Position numbers and translations under genes: made by a program
In this document: positions 32,364 to 39,691 of the stretch, piece by piece
Numbering within the stretch: position 1 is the stretch's first letter
Layout of the letters: every line of letters starts with the position of its first letter
The notes under the pieces: generated by a model
What the model saw: only the letters and a program-made list of their open reading frames with translations
Told to the model about the DNA's origin: nothing
Database searches by the model: none
Assembly (NCBI RefSeq): GCF_001594145.1
Contig: NZ_LVCF01000020.1
Location: forward strand, 35,832-99,831
Reading direction: 5' to 3'
DNA length: 64,000 nt
DNA from: Branchiibius sp. NY16-3462-2
GTDB taxonomy: Bacteria; Actinomycetota; Actinomycetes; Actinomycetales; Dermatophilaceae

Positions 32364-33671
32364 TTACGCGTCAGGGCCTTCCAGCATGTCGGTGACCAGC
32401 GCCGCGATCGGGCTGCGCTCGCTGCGGTGCAACGTGACATGCGCGAAGAGGGGATGACCCTTCAGCTTCTCGATCACCGCAGCGACGCCGTCGTGGCGGC
32501 CGACCCGCAGGTTGTCGCGCTGCGCGACGTCGTGGGTGAGCACGACACGGGAGTTCTGCCCGATGCGCGACAGCACGGTCAGCAGCACGTTGCGCTCCAA
32601 CGACTGCGCCTCGTCCACGATCACGAAGGCGTCGTGCAGCGAGCGCCCCCGGATGTGCGTCAGGGGCAGCACCTCGAGCAGGTCACGGTCCACGACCTCC
32701 TCGACGACCTCACGTGACACCACGGCCGACAAGGTGTCGAAGACGGCCTGCGCCCAGGGCCCCATCTTCTCGTTCTCGGTGCCGGGCAGGTAGCCCAGTT
32801 CCTGACCACCGACGGCGTACAACGGACGGAAGACGATCACCTTGCTGTGCTGGCGGCGCTCCATCACCGACTCCAGACCGGCGCACAACGCGAGCGCCGA
32901 CTTGCCGGTGCCGGCGCGGCCACCCAGGGAGATGATGCCCACGTCGGGGTCGAGCAGCAGGTCCAGGGCGATGCGCTGTTCGGCCGAGCGGCCGTGCAGA
33001 CCGAAGGCGTCCCGGTCGCCGCGCACTAGTCGCACCGACTTGTCGGGCGTCACGCGACCCAGTGCGGATCCGCGCGGGCCGAGCAGGACAACGCCTGTGT
33101 GGCAAGGCAATTCAGCCGCGCTGGGCAGCTCCAGCCGCCCCTCGTCGTACAGCGTGCCCATCTCGGCGTCGCCGACCTCGATCTCGGTGATACCCGTCCA
33201 GCCGGAGTCGACGGCCAGTTCGGCGCGGTACTCCTCGGCGTTCATCCCGACCGCGGAGGCCTTGACCCGCATCGGCAGATCTTTGCTGACCACAGTGACG
33301 TCGTGGCCCTCGTTCGCCAGGTTGCGCGCGACGGCCAGGATGCGGGTGTCGTTGTCACCCAGACGGAAGCCGGAGGGCAGTGACTGCGGATCGGTGTGGT
33401 TCAACTCCACCCGCAGCGTGCCGCCGTCATTCATCGGCACCGGAGCGTCGAGACGCCCGTGCTGCACGCGCAGGTCGTCCAGGAACCGCAACGCGGAGCG
33501 GGCGAAGTAGCCCAACTCCGGGTGGTGCCGTTTGCCTTCCAGTTCGGTCACCACGACCACGGGCACCACGACTTCGTGTTCAGCAAAGCGGGTAATAGCT
33601 CGTGGATCGGACAACAGGACCGAAGTGTCCAGGACGTAGGTGCGGCGGCCGGGCTGGGCGATCTCGCTCAT
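32364..33671 (-). CDS. phoH2: PhoH2: PIN domain fused to PhoH ATPase
   Basis: A 435-residue protein. Residues 10-140 are a PIN ribonuclease domain (TYVLDTSVLLSDP, TELEGKRH, LGDNDTRILAVA, VTVVSKDLPMRVKA). Residues 235-430 are a PhoH P-loop ATPase (GGRAGTGKSALALCAGL, FVIVDEAQSL, VVLTHDVAQRDN). PhoH2 proteins are RNA helicase-ribonucleases. ATG at 33671 with GAGGGAG upstream. In mycobacteria an antitoxin-like ORF precedes phoH2; none is apparent here. Confidence 0.93.
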   Translation of the reverse strand: MSEIAQPGRRTYVLDTSVLLSDPRAITRFAEHEVVVPVVVVTELEGKRHHPELGYFARSALRFLDDLRVQHGRLDAPVPMNDGGTLRVELNHTDPQSLPSGFRLGDNDTRILAVARNLANEGHDVTVVSKDLPMRVKASAVGMNAEEYRAELAVDSGWTGITEIEVGDAEMGTLYDEGRLELPSAAELPCHTGVVLLGPRGSALGRVTPDKSVRLVRGDRDAFGLHGRSAEQRIALDLLLDPDVGIISLGGRAGTGKSALALCAGLESVMERRQHSKVIVFRPLYAVGGQELGYLPGTENEKMGPWAQAVFDTLSAVVSREVVEEVVDRDLLEVLPLTHIRGRSLHDAFVIVDEAQSLERNVLLTVLSRIGQNSRVVLTHDVAQRDNLRVGRHDGVAAVIEKLKGHPLFAHVTLHRSERSPIAALVTDMLEGPDA

Positions 33672-34067
33672 AACACTCCCTCGGCGCGCGGGTGGTAACC
33701 GCGCAATCACTTGCGGAACAGTGACCGGATAAGCCCACCGAGGGCAACCGGCCCTCTATCCCGCAGCCGAAGCAGCTGCATCCAGTGGGCCTTTCCGTTC
33801 GACCACGAAGTGTGGTCGTGTTCGGAACGCTACGGCAGGCCGACGGCGATTGTGCTGCGCCTCGCCCATCCGTGTGTGACGTTTTTGTTAACGGCGTACG
33901 GCGAGTGCCTGGCCGCCGTGGAAACCAGACTTTGCACTCTCGAACAACTTCCGTCATGACGGTTGTCATGCACGCGTAGTCGGTGCGAGGCCCGCCCGTT
34001 CGGGGCTAACCTGGCATACGGGGTAGTAGCCAACACTTCAGGACCGGGACAAGGAAACAGGGCAGTG
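33672..34067. other. divergent regulatory region phoH2 / uppS
   Basis: 396 bp with no credible gene. It contains a hairpin CGACCAC-GAAGT-GTGGTCG (33800-33818) and the palindrome CGTCATGACG (33952-33961) followed by TTGTCATG. CATACG near 34014 could be a -10 for uppS. No antitoxin-like reading frame was found upstream of phoH2. Confidence 0.5.
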
Positions 34068-34829
34068 ATGCGGATCAGCGATGTGCTGTACGGCGTGTAC
34101 GAACGCCGCCTGGCCCGTGATCTGCCTAAGGACAACCTGCCGCGCCACGTCGGCGTCATGCTGGATGGCAACCGCCGCTGGGCCAAGGCCCGCGGCGCGG
34201 ACACGGCCAGCGGCCACCAGGCCGGCGCCGACAACATCGAGCCGCTGCTGACCTGGTGCGAAGAAGTCGGCGTCGAGGTTGTGACCTTGTGGCTGCTGTC
34301 CACCGACAACCTGTCCCGCTCCGAGCAGGAACTGCGACCGCTCCTGGGCATCATTGAGTCGGTCGTCACCGATCTTGCGGCCGCCCAGCGGTGGCGCATC
34401 AACCCCGTCGGCGCCCTGGACATGCTGCCCGAACGCACCGCGAACGTGCTGAAGCAGGCCGCCGAGGACACCGCTGACGTCACCGGGCTGCTGGTCAACG
34501 TGGCCGTCCCCTACGGCGGCCGACGCGAAATCGCGGACGCCGTACGTTCCATGCTCCTGGAGCACGCGGCCAAGGGCGCGACGATCGAAGAGCTTGCCGC
34601 CGACCTGGACGTCGACCACATCGCCCAGCACCTGTACACCAAAGGCCAGCCCGACCCGGACCTGGTCATCCGCACCTCCGGCGAACAACGGCTGGGGGGT
34701 TTCTTGCTGTGGCAGAGCGCGCACAGCGAGTTCTATTTCTGCGAGGCCTATTGGCCCGACTTCCGTCGCGTCGACTTCCTGCGGGCTCTACGCGCGTACG
34801 CCGAGCGCGACCGCCGGTTTGGATCCTGA
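34068..34829 (+). CDS. uppS: short-chain Z-isoprenyl diphosphate synthase (UppS family)
   Basis: A 253-residue cis-prenyltransferase. The family signature HVGVMLDGNRRWAKARG has the catalytic Asp, and VVTLWLLSTDNLSRS, GGRREIADAV, LVIRTSGEQRLGGFLLWQ and EFYFCEAYWPDF complete the pattern. By position (with mca, greA, hemolysin III) it corresponds to M. tuberculosis Rv1086, an (E,Z)-farnesyl diphosphate synthase, not the essential decaprenyl enzyme; this is inference from synteny. ATG at 34068; GTG one codon earlier is possible. Confidence 0.9.
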   Translation: MRISDVLYGVYERRLARDLPKDNLPRHVGVMLDGNRRWAKARGADTASGHQAGADNIEPLLTWCEEVGVEVVTLWLLSTDNLSRSEQELRPLLGIIESVVTDLAAAQRWRINPVGALDMLPERTANVLKQAAEDTADVTGLLVNVAVPYGGRREIADAVRSMLLEHAAKGATIEELAADLDVDHIAQHLYTKGQPDPDLVIRTSGEQRLGGFLLWQSAHSEFYFCEAYWPDFRRVDFLRALRAYAERDRRFGS

Positions 34830-34838
34830 GGTAGCACC

Positions 34839-35657
34839 ATGAACAAGCCCAACCTGCCCGACCTGCCCAGCCTCTCCGAGGTGAAGGACGGCGTCCGCGA
34901 CCACATGAGCGACGTGCGCGACAGCATGTCCGAGGTCCGGGAGGGCGTGCGCGAGAGCATCGCCGACGCCCGCGAGGACGCCAAGGCGCTGCTGGAGTCG
35001 GTCAAACCCAAGCTGCGCGGCTGGTTGCACCTGGTGATGGCTCCGCTGGCGCTGATCGCGGGAATCGTCCTGATCGCGATTTCGAAGACCACCGCCGGTC
35101 GAGTCGGTGCGATCGTTTTCACCATCACCGCCGTGCTGTTGTTCGGCACCTCCGCGATCTACCACCGCGGCAACTGGAGTCCCCGCACGGCCATCACCCT
35201 GCGCCGGATGGACCACGCGAACATCTTCTTGATCATCGCGGGCACCTATACGCCCTTCGCGCTCACCCTGCTGCCGGCGGCGGAGGCTCGCTCCCTGCTG
35301 ATCCTCGTGTGGAGCGGCGCGCTGCTGGGTGTCTGCTTCCGGGTCTTCTGGACCGGTGCACCACGCTGGCTCTACGTACCGGTCTATCTGGCGCTGGGCT
35401 GGGTCGCGGTCTTCTACATCAAACCGATGTTGCACGGCGGAGGTCCGGCGGTCCTGGCCCTGATCATCACCGGCGGTGCGCTCTACTCGATCGGTGCGAT
35501 CATCTACGGCACCAAGCGGCCCAACCCCTCACCGCGCTGGTTCGGCTTCCACGAGATCTTCCACACCTTCACGATCCTGGCGTTCGCGGTGCACTACGTC
35601 GCAGCGTCGCTGGCCGTCACCGGTCACGACGTGACTGCGTCAACGCTGCTGCACTGA
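34839..35657 (+). CDS. hemolysin III / PAQR family membrane protein
   Basis: A 272-residue protein with seven helices from about residue 60. PAQR/hemolysin III motifs: TSAIYHRGNWSP (Ser-x3-His), RRMDHANIFLIIAGTYTPF (Asp) and FHEIFHTFTILAFAVHY (two His), which are the metal-site residues. An unusual 55-residue charged N-terminus (VKDGVRDHMSDVRDSMSEVR, then EGVRESIADAREDAKALLE) looks like a long amphipathic helix. It begins 9 nt after uppS. Synteny with Rv1085c of M. tuberculosis supports the call. Confidence 0.9.
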   Translation: MNKPNLPDLPSLSEVKDGVRDHMSDVRDSMSEVREGVRESIADAREDAKALLESVKPKLRGWLHLVMAPLALIAGIVLIAISKTTAGRVGAIVFTITAVLLFGTSAIYHRGNWSPRTAITLRRMDHANIFLIIAGTYTPFALTLLPAAEARSLLILVWSGALLGVCFRVFWTGAPRWLYVPVYLALGWVAVFYIKPMLHGGGPAVLALIITGGALYSIGAIIYGTKRPNPSPRWFGFHEIFHTFTILAFAVHYVAASLAVTGHDVTASTLLH

Positions 35658-35660
35658 CCG

Positions 35661-35918
35661 CTACCGCTGCTCTTCCTCGCCCTTTTCCTCGAGGCGCTCC
35701 TCGTCCAGTTCGATGGCCGCCTGCCGCTCAGACTCACCGGTCTCTTCGGACAGTTCCACCGCCTCGCGGTCCCGCGCTTCGTCGGCCGCCGAATAGCGCA
35801 CCTTGCGCAACCGGTGGTTCATGCTGCGGAACAGCAGCCAGCACGCGAGTGCGAGCCCGAACAAGATGATGAAGCCCCAGATGCCCGCCGTTGTCGAGAC
35901 ATCCTCGTCGCCGCCCAT
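35661..35918 (-). CDS. small single-pass membrane protein downstream of mca
   Basis: An 85-residue protein with one helix (AGIWGFIILFGLALACWLLF) followed by a charged Arg/Glu-rich tail. Its ATG overlaps the mca stop (TGATG), so it is translationally coupled to mca. A small membrane protein in this position is also seen in mycobacteria (Rv1083). Function unknown. Confidence 0.8.
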   Translation of the reverse strand: MGGDEDVSTTAGIWGFIILFGLALACWLLFRSMNHRLRKVRYSAADEARDREAVELSEETGESERQAAIELDEERLEEKGEEEQR

Positions 35919-36907
35919 CAGCCGACCCGCAGATTCTCAGGAAGTGTGCTCTCGCGGATGTCGTCGACGACCAGGTCCAGCCCACCCTTACTGGCCAGGG
36001 CGTCCGCTGTGGCCGGGTCGATCCCGGCGAACAGATCGTCCTCGTCGGCCGGAACCGGCACATATGACGCCGCCAACTCCCACTCCTCCGTCGGCCAGAT
36101 CTCGGCCTGCTCAGCCGGTGACAACGCGAAGAACGAACCGTCCGGGTCGATCTGGGTGGCGTGCGCCAGCAGGGCCTGCTCCCGGACCCCGAAGTAGTCG
36201 CCGACATTGACCCGCGTGGTGATCCGCGGCGGCGGCATACCGTCCCAGCGCTTCATCCAGTCCCCGAACGGCGACTCACCGTCCCGCGCCAGCAGAGCTT
36301 CGTGCATGGCTGACATCTTCTCCCGGGAGAACCCCCGGTCGTAGTACAGCTTGAGCGGTTGCCAGGCCGGCCCGGTCTGCGGGTACGCCGAGGGGTCACC
36401 CGCCGCGCGGAACGCCGCCTGCGACACGACGTGGGTCATGATGTGATCCGGGTGCGGGTAGCCGCCGTTCTCGTCGTACGTCGTCATCACGTGCGGCCGG
36501 AACTCCCGGATCACCCGCAGCAGCGCAGGCACGGTGACCTCCAGCGGTTCGAGGCCGAAGCTGCCCGTGGGCAGCGGTGGTCGCGGGTCACCCTCGGGCA
36601 GACCGGAGTCCACGAAACCCAGCCAGGTGTGTTCCACCCCGAGAATCTGCGCGGCTTTCGCCATCTCATGGCGGCGGTATTCGGCCATATCCCGTTTGAC
36701 CTCGGCATTGTCAGCCAGCTTGGGATTCAGGATGTCGCCGCGCTCACCGCCGGTGCACGACACGACCATCACCTGATGGCCTGCCGCGGTGTACTTGGCC
36801 ACGGTGGCCGAGCCCTTGCTGGATTCGTCATCGGGGTGGGCGTGGACCGCAAGCAGACGAAGACCGCTGCGGTCTGCATCGAGGGCGGTCTGATCCGAGT
36901 CAGTCAC
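35918..36907 (-). CDS. mca: mycothiol S-conjugate amidase
   Basis: Cleaves mycothiol conjugates of toxins into mercapturic acids and GlcN-Ins. A 329-residue LmbE-fold zinc enzyme: LLAVHAHPDDESSKG and GGYPHPDHIMTH supply the zinc ligands, and SCTGGERGDILNP and YYDRGFSREKM are Mca rather than MshB features. GTG start. It is divergent from the DUF4307 gene. Its presence shows a mycothiol-producing actinobacterium. Confidence 0.95.
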   Translation of the reverse strand: MTDSDQTALDADRSGLRLLAVHAHPDDESSKGSATVAKYTAAGHQVMVVSCTGGERGDILNPKLADNAEVKRDMAEYRRHEMAKAAQILGVEHTWLGFVDSGLPEGDPRPPLPTGSFGLEPLEVTVPALLRVIREFRPHVMTTYDENGGYPHPDHIMTHVVSQAAFRAAGDPSAYPQTGPAWQPLKLYYDRGFSREKMSAMHEALLARDGESPFGDWMKRWDGMPPPRITTRVNVGDYFGVREQALLAHATQIDPDGSFFALSPAEQAEIWPTEEWELAASYVPVPADEDDLFAGIDPATADALASKGGLDLVVDDIRESTLPENLRVG

Positions 36908-36927
36908 GCGCTCTATTGTCTCATTCC

Positions 36928-37290
36928 ATGGCCCTGCCCCGACCCGCCCCCGGCACCGGTAAGTGGTGGGTGGTCGGCACTATCGGGATCACTCTCGGCG
37001 TGATCGCCGCGATCTGGTTCGGGTTGTCGGCCACCAGCGGTCTGGCGTGGTCGGATGCGGGGCACAAGGTGGTTAGCGACGCGCGGGTCGACGTGATCTT
37101 CGATGTCACCAACCAGGACGGCCGACCGGTGCAGTGCACGCTGGAAGCCCTGGATAACAGCCACGGCCAGGTCGGCGTACTCCAGGTGGACCTGCCCGCC
37201 AGCAACCTGACCACGACCCGCTACACCCGCTCGATCGCCACGGTCTCCCGTGCGGTGGCCGCAACCGTGGACTCCTGCCAGTACCGCTGA
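36928..37290 (+). CDS. DUF4307 membrane protein
   Basis: A 120-residue protein with one N-terminal helix (WWVVGTIGITLGVIAAIWFG) and a beta-rich domain (DVIFDVTNQDGRPVQCTLEALD, QVGVLQVDLP, TVDSCQYR). DUF4307 sits between mca and greA in many Actinobacteria, as here. I use the ATG at 36928; a TTG at 36916 is also in frame. Confidence 0.85.
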   Translation: MALPRPAPGTGKWWVVGTIGITLGVIAAIWFGLSATSGLAWSDAGHKVVSDARVDVIFDVTNQDGRPVQCTLEALDNSHGQVGVLQVDLPASNLTTTRYTRSIATVSRAVAATVDSCQYR

Positions 37291-37311
37291 GCTGACCCCG
37301 GCTGGCCCGGC

Positions 37312-37327
37312 GGTGAGCCAGATCACC
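37312..37327. promoter_or_regulatory. CRP/GlxR-like site upstream of greA
   Basis: GGTGA-GCCAGA-TCACC is a perfect 5-bp inverted repeat with a 6-bp spacer. It shares 13 of 14 core bases with the site at 26154 (GTGA-S-CCAGA-TCAC). A TACAAT at 37358-37363 could be the greA -10, placing the site near -50 to -60. Confidence 0.45.
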
Positions 37328-37503
37328 AGAATGTCGGGTCCCGCGCACGGCGTCGTTTACAATGGTGGTTCTTGCACGAACGGGTCTGGACCTGCAGACC
37401 GGCCGCGCATCTGGGACTTTCCACTACGGAGATGTCCAGCGAGCGGCGACCCGCGGGTCCGGGCCTACCTTTTTTGTCTTACACCAGTTTGGAGGAGATC
37501 GAC

Positions 37504-37992
37504 GTGACCAGCACTGACACCGGCACGACGTTCCTGACCCAGGACGCTTTCGACCGCCTGAAGGCCGAGCACGAGCAGCTCACGACCACCGGTCGCAGCG
37601 AGATCGCCGCCAAGATCGAAGAGGCCCGCCAGGAAGGCGACCTGAAGGAGAACGGCGGCTACCACGCAGCCAAGGAGGAGCAGGGCAAGATGGAGGCCCG
37701 CATCCGCACCCTGGAGGAGTTGCTGCGCAACGCCACCGTCGGTGACGCTCCCAAGGCCGACGGCACGGTGCACCCGGGCATGGTCGTGAAGGCCGAGATC
37801 TTCGGCGAGGAGGAGAACTTCCTGCTGGGCAGCCGTGAGGGTGCCGCCGACGACCTGACCGTCTACAGCGAGAAGTCGCCGTTGGGTGCGGCCATCCTGG
37901 ACCAGAAGGTCGGCTCGACGGTCAGCTACGAAGCGCCGAACGGCAAGACCATCGAGGTCAAGATCGTCTCAGCGAGCCCGTACAAGGGCTGA
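37504..37992 (+). CDS. greA: transcription elongation factor GreA
   Basis: Rescues backtracked RNA polymerase by stimulating transcript cleavage. A 162-residue protein: N-terminal coiled coil (TFLTQDAFDRLKAEHEQLT, then EARQEGDLKENGGYHAAKEE with the acidic tip residues) and C-terminal FKBP-like domain ending ASPYKG. GTG with GGAGGAG 5-8 nt upstream. The 213-bp leader contains a Crp-like site and a possible -10. Confidence 0.96.
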   Translation: MTSTDTGTTFLTQDAFDRLKAEHEQLTTTGRSEIAAKIEEARQEGDLKENGGYHAAKEEQGKMEARIRTLEELLRNATVGDAPKADGTVHPGMVVKAEIFGEEENFLLGSREGAADDLTVYSEKSPLGAAILDQKVGSTVSYEAPNGKTIEVKIVSASPYKG

Positions 37993-38019
37993 TTGCCACC
38001 ACCCAGCTCATTACCCCCG

Positions 38020-38078
38020 ACTTTTGGATCGGGATTCACCTCGAACGCGCGATGTCGGGTGAATCCCGATCCAAAAGT
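38020..38078. terminator. perfect 21-bp inverted repeat between greA and metB
   Basis: Arms at 38020-38040 and 38058-38078 (left arm begins ACTTTTGGATCGGGATTCAC) are exact reverse complements, with a 17-nt loop. It sits between convergent genes, so a bidirectional terminator is the simplest reading. The stem is long and only moderately G+C-rich, and TGTTT follows on the plus strand. Confidence 0.6.
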
Positions 38079-38091
38079 GTTTAAGGACCAA

Positions 38092-39240
38092 TCAACGGCG
38101 GGTGCGGTCCAGCGCCTCGCCCAGATCAGCAATCAGATCGTCCGCATCCTCGATACCCACCGAGCAACGGATCAGGTCATCCGGCACGGCCAACTCGGTG
38201 CCGGCCACCGACGCGTGGGTCATCTTCGCCGGGTGCTCGATCAACGATTCGACGCCACCGAGCGACTCCCCCAGCGTCCAGACGCTCGTCGCGCTGACCA
38301 CATCCAGCGCGCGCTGCTGACCACCCGCGACCTGGAAGCTGATCATCCCGCCCGGTCGGCGCATCTGCCGGGCGGCGACGTCGTGCCCGGGGTGGGAGTC
38401 CAGCCCCGGGTAGTAGACGTGCGTGACGTCGTCGCGGCCGAGCAGGAAGTCAGCGACCTTCTCGGCGTTGTCGCTGTGCCGTTCCATCCGCACCGCAAGG
38501 GTTTTCAGACCGCGCAGCACCAGCCACGAGTCGAACGGTCCGGCCACCGCACCCATCGCGTTCTGGTGGAAGCCGATCTTCTCGGCCAGCTCCGCGTCCG
38601 CCACCACGACCGCGCCACCCACGACGTCGCTGTGCCCGCCGCAGTACTTCGTGGTCGAGTGCACGACGATGTTCGCCCCCAGCGTGAGGGGATTCTGCAG
38701 GTACGGCGAGGCGAAGGTGTTGTCCACGACCAGCAGCACCCCTGCCTCCCGGGCGACCGCTGCTACCGCCTCGATGTCCGCGATGCCCAGCAGTGGGTTG
38801 GTGGGTGTCTCGATCCAGATCAGCCTAGTGTTGGGCCGGATCTCGCCGCGGATCGCATCCGCTTGCGACACCTTGGCCAAGGAGACCTCGACCCCCCACG
38901 GCCGGTGCACCTTGTCGAAGAGCCGGAAGGTCCCGCCGTACGCGTCATTGGGGATGATGACGTGGTCACCCGGTTTGAGGACAGCCCGCAGGATGGCGTC
39001 CTCGGCCGCCAGACCGGAGGCGAACGCGAATCCCTTTGTGCCGCCTTCCAATTCGGCCAGACACTCCTGCAAAGCGTCACGGGTCGGGTTGGCTGATCGG
39101 GAGTACTCGTAGCCCTCCCGCAACCCGCCGACACCGTCCTGCTTGTACGTGGACGTCTGGTAGATCGCTGGCACCACCGATCCGGTGCGCGGATCCGGCT
39201 CCTGGCCGGCGTGGATGGCTTTCGTCGAGAAACCCGTCAT
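38092..39240 (-). CDS. metB: cystathionine gamma-synthase
   Basis: PLP enzyme joining O-acylhomoserine and cysteine in methionine synthesis. A 382-residue protein with STKAIHAGQEPDP, YEYSRSANPTRDAL, GLAAEDAIL, VDNTFASPYLQNPL and HSTTKYCGGHSDVVGG, where the Lys binds PLP. The ATG at 39240 with GGTGGAG upstream is chosen over a GTG three codons earlier. Adjacent to greA as in M. tuberculosis (Rv1079). A lyase role cannot be excluded from sequence alone. Confidence 0.9.
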   Translation of the reverse strand: MTGFSTKAIHAGQEPDPRTGSVVPAIYQTSTYKQDGVGGLREGYEYSRSANPTRDALQECLAELEGGTKGFAFASGLAAEDAILRAVLKPGDHVIIPNDAYGGTFRLFDKVHRPWGVEVSLAKVSQADAIRGEIRPNTRLIWIETPTNPLLGIADIEAVAAVAREAGVLLVVDNTFASPYLQNPLTLGANIVVHSTTKYCGGHSDVVGGAVVVADAELAEKIGFHQNAMGAVAGPFDSWLVLRGLKTLAVRMERHSDNAEKVADFLLGRDDVTHVYYPGLDSHPGHDVAARQMRRPGGMISFQVAGGQQRALDVVSATSVWTLGESLGGVESLIEHPAKMTHASVAGTELAVPDDLIRCSVGIEDADDLIADLGEALDRTRR

Positions 39241-39250
39241 GGGCTCCACC

Positions 39251-39634
39251 CTACGAGTCGCCTCCGGAGGGCCGGTACGGCGCCAGCACGCAGAACTCGT
39301 TGCCCTCCGGGTCGGCCAGCACGGCCCACCCCTTGTCGCCGTTGCGCAGATCGTCGACCAACGTTGCCCCGAGTCCCAGGACCCGCTCGATCTCCTCGTC
39401 CCGGCTGATGTCGGTCGGTCGCAGACAGATATGCATGCGGTTCTTCACCGTCTTGGGCTCAGGGACCTCCAGGAAGATCAGGAAGCGGTCGTCCGGACCG
39501 TTCAGACTGACCTCATCATCACCCGGTTCGGCCTCCGGCTCGAGGGTGAAGTCCTCCAGCACCTGGTCCCACCACACCGCCTGGGCGTAGGCGTCGGCGG
39601 CGTCGATGCAGAAGTTGGATGCGCGAGATGCCAT
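39251..39634 (-). CDS. VOC family protein
   Basis: A 127-residue VOC-fold protein: MASRASNFCIDAADAYAQAV at the start, MHICLRPTDISRDEEIERVL in the middle and WAVLADPEGNEFCVLAP at the end. It lies 10 nt upstream of metB on the same strand, so the two may be co-transcribed. Ligand unknown. Confidence 0.82.
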   Translation of the reverse strand: MASRASNFCIDAADAYAQAVWWDQVLEDFTLEPEAEPGDDEVSLNGPDDRFLIFLEVPEPKTVKNRMHICLRPTDISRDEEIERVLGLGATLVDDLRNGDKGWAVLADPEGNEFCVLAPYRPSGGDS

Positions 39635-39691
39635 GTCCTGCACCAAACCACGGACGCGCGCGCCTGACCACCTCCGGAGATCTCAGCCGGC

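Noticed and set aside
35661..36907. mca and its downstream membrane gene as a novel two-gene system
   Set aside because: The arrangement matches the known mycobacterial order (Rv1082-Rv1083), so it is not new.
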